A DNA stretch of 64,000 bases, from positions 248,001-312,000 of the forward strand of contig JAIXSO010000032.1 of the NCBI GenBank assembly GCA_027484685.1. The letters are read 5' to 3'. The position numbers and the translations under genes are program-made. Below, in pieces: positions 40,362 through 50,345 of the stretch; the first letter of the stretch is position 1; each line of letters starts with the position of its first letter. Source of the DNA: Bacteroidota bacterium. GTDB taxonomy: Bacteria > Bacteroidota > Bacteroidia > UKL13-3. Below the pieces are notes generated by a model, which searched no databases, was not told the DNA's origin, and saw nothing but the letters and a program-made list of their open reading frames with translations.

Positions 40362-40835
40362 TTAGTGTGCTTGGCTGGTAGAACCATCTTTAGGTGTTAC
40401 CTCGCCTTTAATTAAAAGCATGGTATTGGTTGGCGTAGTATTAGCCACAACAGTAACCGTTTTTTCAGCATGGTTTGGTTTTCCTTCGCTGTTAAAAGTT
40501 ACATCAATTTCGCCACCTTGGCCTGGAGCTATTGGTTCTTTTGGCCAATTAGGAACTGTACAACCACAACTAGCAGAAGCATTGGTAATTAACAACGGGT
40601 TTTTACCTGAATTTTTAAACTTAAATTTATAGTTTACCAAATCGCCTTCTTTAATGGTTCCAAAATCGTAAATATTTTTTTCGAAAGTAATTTCGGTTGC
40701 ATTTTCATTTTCCGCAGTTGGATTTTCGGCAGTAGCTGTATTGGTAACTATTTCGGTACCAGCTTGTTTACTTGCTTCGTTATTGCCGCAGGCAATAGCC
40801 ATTAAAACTAAAGTTGAAATAAATACTTTTTTCAT
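40362..40835 (-). CDS. DUF1573 domain lipoprotein
   Basis: The 157-residue protein is a lipoprotein (MKKVFISTLVLMAIACGNN). After an acidic/Ala-Thr-Glu-rich linker, the DUF1573 immunoglobulin-like domain follows: YDFGTIKEGDLVNYKFKFKN, SCGCTVPNWPKEPIAPGQGG and HAEKTVTVVANT. The SCGCT motif holds two Cys. The family is abundant in Bacteroidota envelopes and its role is unclear. It sits between nusB and yajC. Confidence 0.9.
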   Translation of the reverse strand: MKKVFISTLVLMAIACGNNEASKQAGTEIVTNTATAENPTAENENATEITFEKNIYDFGTIKEGDLVNYKFKFKNSGKNPLLITNASASCGCTVPNWPKEPIAPGQGGEIDVTFNSEGKPNHAEKTVTVVANTTPTNTMLLIKGEVTPKDGSTSQAH

Positions 40836-40889
40836 GGTTTATATTTTAATTAATTGGGTTAACTATATAATTGTTTGTTTTTGAGAAAA

Positions 40890-41834
40890 TTACTCAACCA
40901 AACCTCTTCCGGTTTTGTTTATTTTATTTTCCTTACGCAATTCTAATTGAACTTTATCTAACACGCCATTCATAAAAGTATGGCTATTAGGACTGCTGTA
41001 AAGTTTAGCTATTTCTAAATACTCGTTAATACTTACTTTTACAGGTATTTGGTTAAAGTTAAGTATTTCGCACATGGCCATTTTCATCAGCAACATATCT
41101 ACCGTTGCAATTCTATCGGCATCCCAATTTTGGGTTTTTGAACTAATCAGTTCAATTAATGCATCTTCTTGCTCCAAAGTTTCTAAAAATAAGTCCGATA
41201 CAAAATTAGTATCTTCAAATTTATCATTATAAAAACCTGGTAAAATTTCGGCTGCTTTATTTTGCTTAATAGAAGCCAACGTTTTTTGAAATGCAGTTAA
41301 AACCATTACTTCATCGTCTTCCCAATTAATAAACTGTTCTTCCATGTAATGATTAAAAACTTCGCTATCGGCTACTAAAGTTTCAACTATTTCTAATAAA
41401 ATTTGTTTTTCGGCAAATACCGAAGTATCGCCTTCTTTGGTAGCTTCTACAATGGTATCAATAGCTTTAATTTCGTTCAAAATTTGACGAAAGAAATCGC
41501 TGCTTTTGGTCCAATCTAATTTTCGTGCTTTAATTTTTTCTTGTAAAATAATATCGTTTTCAAGCATGGCAATGGCAGCATTGTTATAAATTGCTTTTAA
41601 AAAAGCCATTTGCTCTGGTTGCGGAATATATTTAGTGCTTTGAAGTTCAATTTCTTTGCCAACAAATGATTTGAACTCAATAAGGAACGACATTAAGAAA
41701 ACATACACATCGTATGCTTTATCTAGTGATTTTACTAGATTGTTTTTAGCCACCGCCCTACTCGTTGACTGATCTTGTTTGTAAGCGTATAATGCTTGAA
41801 AGGTTTTAATTCGTAAAAAACGTCTGAATAGCAT
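40890..41834 (-). CDS. nusB: Transcription antitermination factor NusB (long Bacteroidota form)
   Basis: NusB binds boxA RNA with NusE during rRNA transcription. The protein has 314 residues, about twice the length in Proteobacteria. The RNA-binding NusB fold starts MLFRRFLRIKTFQALYAYKQ, and the C-terminal half carries NWDADRIATVDMLLMKMAMCE and EYLEIAKLYSSPNSHTFMNGVLDKV. The extra ~150 residues between are usual in this phylum. It lies 54 bp upstream of the DUF1573 gene on the same strand. Confidence 0.95.
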   Translation of the reverse strand: MLFRRFLRIKTFQALYAYKQDQSTSRAVAKNNLVKSLDKAYDVYVFLMSFLIEFKSFVGKEIELQSTKYIPQPEQMAFLKAIYNNAAIAMLENDIILQEKIKARKLDWTKSSDFFRQILNEIKAIDTIVEATKEGDTSVFAEKQILLEIVETLVADSEVFNHYMEEQFINWEDDEVMVLTAFQKTLASIKQNKAAEILPGFYNDKFEDTNFVSDLFLETLEQEDALIELISSKTQNWDADRIATVDMLLMKMAMCEILNFNQIPVKVSINEYLEIAKLYSSPNSHTFMNGVLDKVQLELRKENKINKTGRGLVE

Positions 41835-41925
41835 AGCTATTTTTTTGGGTATGTACGCTAATTTATATAAAATTCAGTAGGCCTAGCAATACATTTTTTA
41901 AATTACCTAAAGAACTATTTTGAAA

Positions 41926-41956
41926 AACTAAGCCTAGTTTTGTGCTAGGCTTAGTT
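41926..41956 (-). terminator. Terminator after the amino-acid dehydrogenase gene
   Basis: AACTAAGCCTAG and CTAGGCTTAGTT form a 12-bp perfect stem with a 7-bp loop, 18 bp after the dehydrogenase stop. On the minus strand it is followed by a T-rich tail. Confidence 0.82.
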
Positions 41957-41973
41957 AGTTTTATTATTATTTA

Positions 41974-43041
41974 CTAGTAAGTTGAACCTACACGCATCAT
42001 ATCGTGAATGCGTTTTTCGGCTAACTCGGTAGCAGCTTTTTGTGTATGTACTTTATCTTTATCCGATTTTTGGAAAATGGCTAAAGTAGTATCATAAATT
42101 TTTTCTGTATTGCTAAATGCAGTTTCGCGATTATAACCAATATGTTCTTGGTAAACATTTATTAAACCACCAGCATTAATTAAGAAATCAGGTGCATAAG
42201 CAATACCTTTTTCCATTAACATTGGGCCATGAATATTTTCGTCAGCCAATTGGTTATTAGCAGCACCAGCTACTACTTTGCATTTTAGTTTGTTAATATT
42301 AACCGAATCTAAAATAGCACCTAAAGCACAAGGAGCAAATACATCTACATCTAAACCATAAATTTCGTCACCTTTAACTACAGTTGCGCCAAAATCATTG
42401 CTATATTTTTTAAGCATTTCTTCGTTAATATCGGTAATAAAAAGTTTAGCCCCTTCTTTGTGTAAATATTCTAACAAATGGCCACCTACTTTACCAATAC
42501 CTTGTACAGCTACTTTTTTACCAGCTAAACTATCAGTTCCAAAAGCGTGTTTAACAGCAGCTTTCATACCAACGAATACGCCATAAGCAGTAACAGGACT
42601 TGGATCTCCTCCTCCACCCATGCTTTCAGGTAAACCAACTACGTGGTTAGTTTCCATGTTCACATACTCCATATCGCGAGTAGTGGTGTTCACGTCTTCA
42701 GCAGTAATGTATTTTCCGTTAAGGTTTTCTACAAAACGACCAAATTTACGCATTAAAGCTTCTGTTTTTAAGGTTTTTGCATCACCAATAATAACTGCTT
42801 TAGCGCCCCCCAAGTTTAATCCAGAAATAGATGCTTTGTAGGTCATCCCTCTGCTTAAACGCAATACATCATTCACCGCATCGGCCTCGCTGGTGTAATT
42901 CCAAACGCGCGTTCCGCCTAATCCTGGTCCTAAAACCGTGTTGTGAATGGCAATAATTGCCTTTAATCCAGTGTACTCATCTTGGCAAAATACTATTTGC
43001 TCATGATCGTGTTTTTGCAACTGAGAGAAAATATCTGACAT
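41974..43041 (-). CDS. Leucine/Glu/Phe/Val-type amino-acid dehydrogenase
   Basis: The 355-residue NAD-dependent enzyme belongs to the leucine/phenylalanine/valine dehydrogenase branch. It has the catalytic lysines in GMTYKASISGLNLGGAKAVI, the Asp in TAEDVNTTTRDMEYV and the Rossmann motif VAVQGIGKVGGHLLEYL. It deaminates a branched-chain or aromatic amino acid to the 2-oxoacid; leucine dehydrogenase is most likely. It is a single gene with a -7 box 23 bp upstream of its start. The 2-oxoacid product could feed ferredoxin-linked or lipoyl-linked oxidation. Confidence 0.92.
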   Translation of the reverse strand: MSDIFSQLQKHDHEQIVFCQDEYTGLKAIIAIHNTVLGPGLGGTRVWNYTSEADAVNDVLRLSRGMTYKASISGLNLGGAKAVIIGDAKTLKTEALMRKFGRFVENLNGKYITAEDVNTTTRDMEYVNMETNHVVGLPESMGGGGDPSPVTAYGVFVGMKAAVKHAFGTDSLAGKKVAVQGIGKVGGHLLEYLHKEGAKLFITDINEEMLKKYSNDFGATVVKGDEIYGLDVDVFAPCALGAILDSVNINKLKCKVVAGAANNQLADENIHGPMLMEKGIAYAPDFLINAGGLINVYQEHIGYNRETAFSNTEKIYDTTLAIFQKSDKDKVHTQKAATELAEKRIHDMMRVGSTY

Positions 43042-43064
43042 AATTTTTTGTTTTTAAAAGGCTG

Positions 43065-43072
43065 CAAAAGTA
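43065..43072 (-). promoter_or_regulatory. Probable -7 box for the amino-acid dehydrogenase gene
   Basis: CAAAAGTA (plus strand) reads TACTTTTG on the minus strand, a full TAnnTTTG match 23 bp upstream of the start codon. I could not find a convincing -33 TTG at 19-21 bp. Confidence 0.45.
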
Positions 43073-43210
43073 TGTTTATTTTTCACATTTCATAATGGTT
43101 TAAAACATGATTTTTTAATTCAAAATTTCCTGATTTTTAGGTATTTATTTTATTAAAAATCATAAACACAACTATTTGACTACCAAATTATTGTAATTAA
43201 ATGTTTTTGC

Positions 43211-44548
43211 CTACCTATTAAATTGTAAACGATTACCTTTTTTAGTTTCATTAAAAATACCATTTTGGTAAGTTAAATGTCCGCTCACAATGGTGGTATC
43301 TATACTAGTTTTAAAAGTATATCCCTCAAAAGGACTCCAACCACATTTGTATAAAATGTTTTCTTTGGTTACAGTTTCAGGTTTATTCATATCTACCAAA
43401 ACCAAATCAGCCCAAAAACCTTCGCGAATAAATCCACGTCTGTCTATATCGAACAAAATAGCGGGGTTATGACACATTTTTTGAACTACATTTTCTAAAG
43501 TAATTTTACCTTGTAAGCTGCATTCAATCATGGCTTGTAAACTATGCTGAATTAAAGGGCCACCACTTGGTGCATTTATATAAGTCTGTTCTTTTTCGGC
43601 AATGGTATGAGGTGCATGGTCGGTAGCTATTACATCAATTCTGCCATCATTCACCGCTTTCCAAATGGCATCTCTATCTTCAGCAGTTTTTACCGCAGGA
43701 TTCCATTTTATGTAGTTTCCTTTGGTTTCATAATCGGCATCGCTAAACCATAAGTGATGTATACAAGCTTCAGCAGTAATGCGTTTTTCGCTTAAAGGTT
43801 TATTGTTTTCAAATAAATCTAATTCTTCTTTGGTACTAATGTGTAAAACATGTAAGCGCGTATTATATTTCTTTGCCAATTGTACTGCAAAACTCGATGA
43901 TAAATAACACGCTTCTCTGCTCCTGATTAAAGGATGATGTTTTGCTTTTAAATTATCGCCAAATTCGGCTTTAAATTTGGCTGCGTTTTCTTTCACCAAT
44001 GGGTCGTATTCGCAATGAGTAGTTATAATTGTTTTTACTTGGCTAAAAATATTTTCCAATGCAATAGGATCGTCTACTAACATATCTCCAGTACTGCTTC
44101 CCATAAATATTTTTACACCGCAAACATTGGTTTCATCTACTTTTAGTAATTCATCTAAATTGGTATTAGTAGTACCCATGTAAAACGAGTAATTAGCCAA
44201 TGAAACCTCGGCAGCACGCGTGTATTTTTGTTCTAATAATTCATAATTGGTAGCACTTGGAACGGTATTTGGCATTTCCATATAAGTTGTACATCCACCG
44301 GCTACAGCTGCTTTTGCTTCAGTATAAAGTTCCCCTTTATGAGTTAGACCTGGCTCTCTGAAATGAACTTGATCGTCAATTACACCAGGCATTAAATATT
44401 TACCTGTTGCATCTATCACCACATCGGCTGGCATAGCAATGGCATTGGTATCTATTTTTTCAATAAAACCATTTTTTATCAATACATCAGCACCAAAAAT
44501 TTTGCCTTCGTTAACTAATGTAGCATTGCGTATAAGAATTGTTTGCAT
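43211..44548 (-). CDS. pyrC: Dihydroorotase
   Basis: The 445-residue amidohydrolase catalyses ring closure of carbamoyl-aspartate in pyrimidine synthesis. The metal site DDQVHFREPG, substrate loop AAVAGGCTTYMEMPNT, the likely carboxylated lysine in CGVKIFMGSSTGDML, HVLHISTKEELDLF and the catalytic Asp in DVIATDHAPHT are all visible. It belongs to the class I (multi-domain CAD-like) dihydroorotases usual in Bacteroidota. It is a single gene on the minus strand. Confidence 0.94.
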   Translation of the reverse strand: MQTILIRNATLVNEGKIFGADVLIKNGFIEKIDTNAIAMPADVVIDATGKYLMPGVIDDQVHFREPGLTHKGELYTEAKAAVAGGCTTYMEMPNTVPSATNYELLEQKYTRAAEVSLANYSFYMGTTNTNLDELLKVDETNVCGVKIFMGSSTGDMLVDDPIALENIFSQVKTIITTHCEYDPLVKENAAKFKAEFGDNLKAKHHPLIRSREACYLSSSFAVQLAKKYNTRLHVLHISTKEELDLFENNKPLSEKRITAEACIHHLWFSDADYETKGNYIKWNPAVKTAEDRDAIWKAVNDGRIDVIATDHAPHTIAEKEQTYINAPSGGPLIQHSLQAMIECSLQGKITLENVVQKMCHNPAILFDIDRRGFIREGFWADLVLVDMNKPETVTKENILYKCGWSPFEGYTFKTSIDTTIVSGHLTYQNGIFNETKKGNRLQFNR

Positions 44549-44631
44549 AGTTGTTATAGTGGTATTTATTTATAATTTCTAATATTTTTTTCTGTTAAAA
44601 AAAGCTCTACCTATTGCACTATGGAAAAAAT

Positions 44632-45678
44632 TTATTCCTCATTGTTAATTTCCAATATTTTATTTAATTCCGCTTCTAGCTTTTCCTTTTCAGGTAAATA
44701 CAGTTGATATTTACTTACAAAAAGTTGGTTACTGATATTTTCAGTAGCATACTCAATTAATACATGGTCTTTATAAGCTCCAAGTACAATACCTATGGGC
44801 TCATTATCTCCTTCTGTATTTTCTTCTTTTTTAAAATAATTGAGATACAAATTCATTTGCCCAATGTCTTGATGATCTATTTCTCCTCTTTTTAAATCAA
44901 TAAGTACAAAGCATTTTAAAATGCGATGATAAAAAACCAAATCAACAAAAAAGTGCCTACTACCTATACTTATTTTGTATTGTCTTCCAATAAAAGCAAA
45001 CCCTTTTCCTAATTCCAATAAAAAGGATTGTAAGTTTTTAATTAATTTTTCCTCTAACTCGCTTTCTAAATATTGAGATTGTTGTGGGATATTTAAAAAT
45101 TCTAATACAAAAGGGTCTTTAATAATGTCCTCAGCTTTTTGAACTTCTACTCCTTTTTGCGAAAGTTCCAACACTCCTTCTTTATCTTTACTTAGTGCCA
45201 ATCGATGAAACAGCATACTCTTCATTTGTCTTTTCAACTCTCTCACACTCCAATTTTCTTTTTCACACTGTTTTGAATAAAAGCCTATTTCGAGTTCGTT
45301 TTCTGCTTTTAGTATTTCAATATAATGACTCCAGCTCAATTTGTGAGACAAGTTTTCATTTATTGCCAATTGTCCAGACAGTGTCTGGATTTTTTGAAAC
45401 TTGATATAAAACTGTCGGATTTGAAACAAATTAGAACGGCTAAAACCTTTACCAAAACTCAAAGTCAGGTCTTTTGAAATTCTATCTAAAAGTTCACTTC
45501 CGTATTCTGATTTATCTTTTCCACCTTGTTCAAATTCAACAATATGCCTCCCAATTTGCCAATATGTTTGTACCAAAATTGTATTTACAACCTTTGCAGC
45601 TTGGTTCCTACCATTTATTAGCAATTCACCTATTTGCCCTATTAAACTTTGGTATTCGGGTGTTATCACTTTTTTCAT
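44632..45678 (-). CDS. PDDEXK nuclease of the DUF1016/YhcG family
   Basis: The 348-residue protein has the N-terminal DUF1016 helical domain (VNTILVQTYWQIGRHIVEFE, later LSWSHYIEILKAENELE) and a C-terminal PDDEXK domain (GSRHFFVDLVFYHRILKCFV, LIDLKRGEIDHQDIGQMNLY). The catalytic pattern is Asp...Asp-x-Lys with Gln. Such proteins accompany restriction and defence systems but often stand alone, as here. No methylase or partner is near. Nuclease activity is inferred from the intact motifs. Confidence 0.9.
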   Translation of the reverse strand: MKKVITPEYQSLIGQIGELLINGRNQAAKVVNTILVQTYWQIGRHIVEFEQGGKDKSEYGSELLDRISKDLTLSFGKGFSRSNLFQIRQFYIKFQKIQTLSGQLAINENLSHKLSWSHYIEILKAENELEIGFYSKQCEKENWSVRELKRQMKSMLFHRLALSKDKEGVLELSQKGVEVQKAEDIIKDPFVLEFLNIPQQSQYLESELEEKLIKNLQSFLLELGKGFAFIGRQYKISIGSRHFFVDLVFYHRILKCFVLIDLKRGEIDHQDIGQMNLYLNYFKKEENTEGDNEPIGIVLGAYKDHVLIEYATENISNQLFVSKYQLYLPEKEKLEAELNKILEINNEE

Positions 45679-45796
45679 GTTATACTTTTCGTGCAGTTAT
45701 TTCCATTGGAAAACTAAATATTCAATTTATTTGTACAAGTTTCGCTTCGCTAAAACAGCAGCAAAGACGAAACTTATCAATTATTTCACAAGGAAT

Positions 45797-45819
45797 TTGT
45801 GCCACATCTTCTGGCACAA
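45797..45819. repeat. 8-bp inverted repeat between YhcG and RidA genes
   Basis: TTGTGCCA (45797-45804) and TGGCACAA (45812-45819) form a perfect stem with a 7-bp loop. Nearby AAGTTTCG (~45739) and CGAAACTT (~45770) form another pair. Together they occupy the 159-bp space; no T-run makes them clear terminators. Confidence 0.5.
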
Positions 45820-45837
45820 TTAAAACCATACATAATA

Positions 45838-46251
45838 TTAATCAATCGTAGCTATTACTTTTAATTCAATGGCAATAGGTGTTGGTAAACATATAATTTG
45901 AATGGTGGTTCTACATGGCTGATTATCTTTAAAATACTCCGCCCAAAGTTGATTGTAGGTTTTGAAATCATCCTTCATATTTGTAAGAAACACCGTTACA
46001 TCAATTATTTTATCCCAGCTACTTCCAGCATCTTCCAAAATGTATTTTATATTTTGAAAAACAGAATGGCATTGTGTGGCTATGTCATAACTAATAATAT
46101 TTCCATTATCGTCTAACTCTACTCCCGGAATTTTTTTGGTACCTTTTTCTCTAGGACCAACGCCTGAAAGAAATAATAAATTTCCTACACGTTTAGCATG
46201 AGGATATAAACCTACTGGTTCTGGTGCTTTTGATGAATGTATATCTGCCAT
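45838..46251 (-). CDS. RidA family protein (enamine/imine deaminase-like)
   Basis: I start at the ATG at 46249-46251 (MADIHSSKAPEPVGLYPHA), giving 137 residues. The longer in-frame ORF adds 31 residues translated from a low-complexity repeat. Features are HAKRVGNLLFLSGVGP and the C-terminal PCRTTIQIICLPTPIAIELKV, with the arginine of the RidA active site in CRTT. It resembles the 2-aminomuconate deaminase-like branch. RidA proteins hydrolyse reactive enamines from amino-acid breakdown; the exact substrate is open. Confidence 0.88.
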   Translation of the reverse strand: MADIHSSKAPEPVGLYPHAKRVGNLLFLSGVGPREKGTKKIPGVELDDNGNIISYDIATQCHSVFQNIKYILEDAGSSWDKIIDVTVFLTNMKDDFKTYNQLWAEYFKDNQPCRTTIQIICLPTPIAIELKVIATID

Positions 46252-46290
46252 GATGTTTATATTGTTGGATGGTTGAATGGTTATATTGTT

Positions 46291-46326
46291 GTTCGTTATT
46301 CGTTGTTCGTTATTCGTTGTTCGTTG
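46291..46326. repeat. 14-bp tandem repeat upstream of ridA-type gene
   Basis: GTTCGTTATTCGTT occurs twice in direct succession (46291-46304, 46305-46318) and then GTTCGTTG. It continues into degenerate TTGCYTATTG units (to ~46370). The same low-complexity text gives the false N-terminal extension of the RidA ORF. Similar NNEQRxTNN-type repeats appear in other Bacteroidota genomes, from memory. Confidence 0.65.
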
Positions 46327-46416
46327 CCTATTGCTCATTGTCAATTGCTTATTGTCTATTGCTAATTACCAATTCGTTTACTTCGCACTTTTGTCACTTC
46401 GAACTCCGCACTTTTT

Positions 46417-46989
46417 TTACTTCTTCCACTCCAAAGTTTCAATTAACCTAAGCATATCTTTTTTCAAAAATGCTAAAACTGGTGCTATCGAATCTTGGTT
46501 AGTAGCTACGTTAAAGTACAACGAGCCTCTTAAAAAATGGTGTGTGCTATCGGTTATAAAAAACTGTGCATTGGTAGCGGTGCTGCCATCTAATTCGTAA
46601 AAAATTCCGCTTTTACCCGGTTTCGAAATATAGTTTTCAAAAATTTCGTCAGCTTTCATGGTGTGTTTATAAACCATTGTTCTACTATCGTTCAATAATT
46701 TAAAAAGCGTATCACGGTTAGCAATTGACTTATAACTCAAATGCAAAGTAGCATTAAATGGTTTATACTGAATATTGTACCAACAAGGCTCTGCACTTGG
46801 GTATTTATCTAATTCTACAGTAGCATATACAGGTACATCCATACTATAATTGCACGGATTTTGAGAACGATAATATTTTTTAACAGGAAAATCAATGCGC
46901 TGAAATCCACGAGGTTTTGGCACTGTAACTTCTTCGCTACAAGCGGCTAAAACCAAAATGCTTATTATTATAAAAATAGCTTTATTCAT
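46417..46989 (-). CDS. gldD: Gliding motility lipoprotein GldD
   Basis: GldD is an essential gliding-motility/T9SS-associated lipoprotein in Bacteroidota. The 190-residue protein has the lipobox (VLAACSEE) and the family motif PKPRGFQRIDFPVKKYYR, then PCWYNIQYKPFNATLHLSYK. Its start overlaps the stop of gldE by one base, the standard gldE-gldD order. It implies gliding or a T9SS-linked function, supported by sorting-tail proteins in the window. Confidence 0.95.
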   Translation of the reverse strand: MNKAIFIIISILVLAACSEEVTVPKPRGFQRIDFPVKKYYRSQNPCNYSMDVPVYATVELDKYPSAEPCWYNIQYKPFNATLHLSYKSIANRDTLFKLLNDSRTMVYKHTMKADEIFENYISKPGKSGIFYELDGSTATNAQFFITDSTHHFLRGSLYFNVATNQDSIAPVLAFLKKDMLRLIETLEWKK

Positions 46990-48320
46990 TATCTTTCAAT
47001 AATAACTTTTATTCTCTTTATTCTGCGTTTATCCACTGCTTCTATTTTAAACGTAAGCGGATGGTATTTAATTTCTTGGTTTTGTTTAGGCATATTACCA
47101 TTTAATTCCAAAATTAAACCTGCCAAAGTATCGGCTTCATTGCGTACATCATCAAAAATATCAAGCTCTAACTCCATGTATTTGCAAGCATCGTTTATAA
47201 GCATTTTGGCCTCAAACACAAAAGTGTTTTCATCTAATTTGCTGTAATAAATTTCATCCTCATCAAATTCGTCATTTATTTCGCCAAATACTTCTTCCAA
47301 AATATCTTCCATGGTTACCAAACCGCTAGTTCCGCCAAACTCATCTACCACAATGGCCATGTGAGTGCGTTTATTTTGGAAATCTTTTAGTAAATCATCA
47401 ATTTTTTTAGACTCAGGAACATAAAATGCCGGGCGAGCTAGCTCTTGCCATTTAAAATCGGCCGATTGGTGAATATGTGGTAAAATATCTTTGATAGATA
47501 AAATACCTTTTATCTCGTCTAAACTATCTTGGTAAACTGGTATGCGCGAATATCCTAATTCATCAATTAATTGAAGCAGTTCTGTAAAATTAGTTTCAAT
47601 GTCAATAGCTGAAATATCAGGCCTTTGGCACATAATTTCAGTTACATTGGTATTCACAAAATTTACAATTCCTTTCAAAATTGATTTCTCTTGTTTTGGA
47701 GCATCGCTTTCGGTTGTAATATCAATGGCGTGGCTTAATTCATCTACGCTTAAAATATGTCCACGTTTGGTAACTCGTTTATCAATAATAGAAGTTGAAT
47801 TTTCGAGCACAAAAACCAATGGTCTAAACAATTTATACATGTAAAACATAAAAACTGCTACCCATGCCGATACTTTTGAATTGTTTTGAACAGCGTAAAT
47901 TTTAGGTATTACTTCGCCAAACAATACAATCATAAAAGTTACAAAAACCACCTCTATTAAAAATCCAAAAACTGGATTGTGTTCAAAATCGAAAATAGTG
48001 GTAAGCAGAACAGTAGAAACCATTACCATGGCCACATTTATAAAAGTATTTCCAATTAAAATAGTGGCTAATAACTTTTTAGGATTGCTAATTAAATAGG
48101 TAATTGCCTTAGCTGTAGCCGATTCGTTATCAGTAAGTTCTTCTACTTGAGATTTGTTTAGTGAAAATAAGGCATTTTCGGAGCCAGAAAATAAAGCAGA
48201 TAGTAAAATAAAAATTACAATAGCTATAACACAGCCAATGATAGCAGGCCAGTCAGACGATTGTAAGTTAGCGTTAATGTATGATAATATTACAAATTGT
48301 AAATTAAGCGGGGGTTCCAT
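46989..48320 (-). CDS. gldE: Gliding motility-associated protein GldE (CNNM/CorB-like)
   Basis: The 443-residue protein has an N-terminal CNNM/DUF21 domain with membrane segments (~15-175), two CBS domains (about 205-325; CQRPDISAIDIETNFTELLQ, then HMAIVVDEFGGTSGLVTMED) and a C-terminal CorC-HlyC domain. This is the hemolysin/CorB layout; GldE is the gld-linked member. It is followed by gldD with a 1-bp overlap. It may transport a divalent cation, but its gliding role is unclear. Confidence 0.93.
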   Translation of the reverse strand: MEPPLNLQFVILSYINANLQSSDWPAIIGCVIAIVIFILLSALFSGSENALFSLNKSQVEELTDNESATAKAITYLISNPKKLLATILIGNTFINVAMVMVSTVLLTTIFDFEHNPVFGFLIEVVFVTFMIVLFGEVIPKIYAVQNNSKVSAWVAVFMFYMYKLFRPLVFVLENSTSIIDKRVTKRGHILSVDELSHAIDITTESDAPKQEKSILKGIVNFVNTNVTEIMCQRPDISAIDIETNFTELLQLIDELGYSRIPVYQDSLDEIKGILSIKDILPHIHQSADFKWQELARPAFYVPESKKIDDLLKDFQNKRTHMAIVVDEFGGTSGLVTMEDILEEVFGEINDEFDEDEIYYSKLDENTFVFEAKMLINDACKYMELELDIFDDVRNEADTLAGLILELNGNMPKQNQEIKYHPLTFKIEAVDKRRIKRIKVIIER

Positions 48321-48460
48321 TTATGTTGGTTTATTTTTGTTTGCAAGTATAAATAAAATTTCATTCCTAAATAAGCAATAATTAGGTAAGTAAAACTAAA
48401 TTTCCTAACAACTGTTAGTTTAATAAATTTCCAAATGCTATATAATATAAATTGTTTAAT

Positions 48461-48468
48461 TATTTTTG
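48461..48468 (+). promoter_or_regulatory. Probable -7 box for korA
   Basis: TATTTTTG matches TAnnTTTG and lies 26 bp upstream of the korA ATG. No good -33 TTG at the usual spacing is visible. Confidence 0.45.
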
Positions 48469-48494
48469 GACCAGATTTTTAAAAAAAATAATTC

Positions 48495-50345
48495 ATGAGT
48501 TCATCAGTTGATAAAGAATTAGAATCGGTAGTTATTCGCTTTGCAGGCGATAGCGGTGATGGTATGCAGTTAACCGGCACCCAGTTTACAAACGCTGCCG
48601 CTTTGTTTGGAAACGATTTGGCTACTTTTCCTGATTTTCCGGCCGAAATTCGCGCCCCGATAGGAACACTTGCCGGTGTTTCTGGCTTTCAAATACACTT
48701 TGGTTCTACCAAAATTAATACTCCTGGCGACATGAGCGATGTATTAGTGGTAATGAACGTGGCAGCATTAAAGGCAAACTTAAAAGGTTTGGTTAAAGGT
48801 GGCGTTATTATTGCTAATTCTGATGGTTTTGATTCGAAAAATATGCGTTTAGCTAATGTGCCCGAAGACCAAAATCCTTTAACCGATGGCTCACTAGCTG
48901 AATACGATTTAAAAGTAATTGATGTAACTAAAATTACTCGTGCAGCCTTGGCCGATAGTGGTTTAGGCACCAAAGAAATTGACCGTTGCAAAAACATGTT
49001 TGTATTGGGTTTAATTTATTGGATGTACCACAGAAGCATGGATAGTTCAATTGAATTTATTAAATCAAAATTCAAAAAGAATGAAGCTGTAATGACTGCT
49101 AACTTAAAAGTTTTACAAGCTGGCTGGAGTTATGGCGAAACCACTGAAATGTTTGCAAACCGCTACACTGTTGCTCCTGCTAAAATGAATGCTGGTGTTT
49201 ACCGTAGTATTATGGGTAACCAAGCTGCGGCTTTAGGTTTAGTTTCGGCTTCAGTAAAATCAGGATTGCCATTATTTTATGGCACCTACCCTATTACACC
49301 TGCATCAGATATTTTACACGAATTATCGCGTCATAAAAACTTTAATATTAAAACATTCCAAGCTGAAGATGAAATAGCAGCTATTTGTTCTTCAATTGGA
49401 GCTTCGTTTGGTGGAAACCTTGCTATTACTGGTTCTTCGGGTCCTGGAATTGCGTTAAAAGGAGAAGCCATTGGTTTGGCTACCATGCTTGAGTTGCCGT
49501 TAGTAATTGTAAATGTTCAACGAGCTGGACCAAGTACAGGTTTACCAACTAAAACCGAGCAAGCAGATTTAATGCAAGCTTATTTTGGTAGAAATGGCGA
49601 ATGTCCTGTGGTTATTGTAGCTGCGCAATCGCCAGTTGATTGCTTTAACATGGCTTACGAGGCTTGCAGAATAGCATTGGAACACATGATTCCTGTTTTC
49701 TTTTTAAGCGATGGTTATATAGCCAATGGTTCTGAGCCTTGGTTATTCCCACAAACAAAAGATTTGCAAGATATTAAAGTAGAGTTTGCTCCAGAAAGAG
49801 GAAATAATGACGATAAATTTATGCCATACTTACGCGATGAAAAATTATCACGTCCGTGGGCATTACCTGGAACCAAAGGTTTAGAGCATAGAATTGGTGG
49901 TTTGGAAAAACAAAATGTAACTGGTAATATCAGTTACGATCCAAATAACCACGAGCAAATGGTACTTTTACGTCAAGAAAAAGTAGATAGAGTAGCTGAT
50001 TATATTCCATTACAAACCATGGATAATGGACCAGAAACTGGCGATTTATTAATTCTTGGTTGGGGTGGAACATATGGTGCGTTAAAAACCGCAACTGCTA
50101 TTTTACGTGGTGAAGGTTTAAATGTATCTCATGCACATTTACGTTATATCAATCCTTTCCCTAAAAACTTAGGCGAAATTTTAAAAGGATTTAAAACAGT
50201 AGTGGTGCCTGAGTTAAATAACGGTCAATTGGTTAAAATAATTAGAGATAAGTATTTTATAGATGCAATTCCTTACAATAAAATTCAAGGATTACCATTT
50301 ATGAGTACCGAAGTAGTTAATAAAATTAAGGAGATACTAGCTTAG
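48495..50345 (+). CDS. korA: 2-oxoacid:ferredoxin oxidoreductase, subunit alpha (gamma-alpha fusion)
   Basis: The 616-residue subunit oxidises a 2-oxoacid (probably 2-oxoglutarate) with CoA and reduces ferredoxin. Residues ~1-195 are the gamma domain ([38 protein letters not shown]). From ~225 the alpha domain begins ([33 protein letters not shown]). The transketolase C-terminal-like part is [19 protein letters not shown]. korB follows after 762 bp occupied by a decayed toxin-antitoxin pair, instead of directly as is usual. Confidence 0.94.
   Translation: MSSSVDKELESVVIRFAGDSGDGMQLTGTQFTNAAALFGNDLATFPDFPAEIRAPIGTLAGVSGFQIHFGSTKINTPGDMSDVLVVMNVAALKANLKGLVKGGVIIANSDGFDSKNMRLANVPEDQNPLTDGSLAEYDLKVIDVTKITRAALADSGLGTKEIDRCKNMFVLGLIYWMYHRSMDSSIEFIKSKFKKNEAVMTANLKVLQAGWSYGETTEMFANRYTVAPAKMNAGVYRSIMGNQAAALGLVSASVKSGLPLFYGTYPITPASDILHELSRHKNFNIKTFQAEDEIAAICSSIGASFGGNLAITGSSGPGIALKGEAIGLATMLELPLVIVNVQRAGPSTGLPTKTEQADLMQAYFGRNGECPVVIVAAQSPVDCFNMAYEACRIALEHMIPVFFLSDGYIANGSEPWLFPQTKDLQDIKVEFAPERGNNDDKFMPYLRDEKLSRPWALPGTKGLEHRIGGLEKQNVTGNISYDPNNHEQMVLLRQEKVDRVADYIPLQTMDNGPETGDLLILGWGGTYGALKTATAILRGEGLNVSHAHLRYINPFPKNLGEILKGFKTVVVPELNNGQLVKIIRDKYFIDAIPYNKIQGLPFMSTEVVNKIKEILA

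Noticed and set aside
44632-45678. DUF1016/YhcG nuclease as part of a restriction-modification system
   Set aside because: No methylase, specificity subunit or helicase gene lies nearby; it stands alone between pyrC and ridA.
46252-46344. N-terminal extension of the RidA protein (NNEQRITNNN-type)
   Set aside because: It is the translation of a low-complexity tandem repeat; the conserved family start is at 46251.
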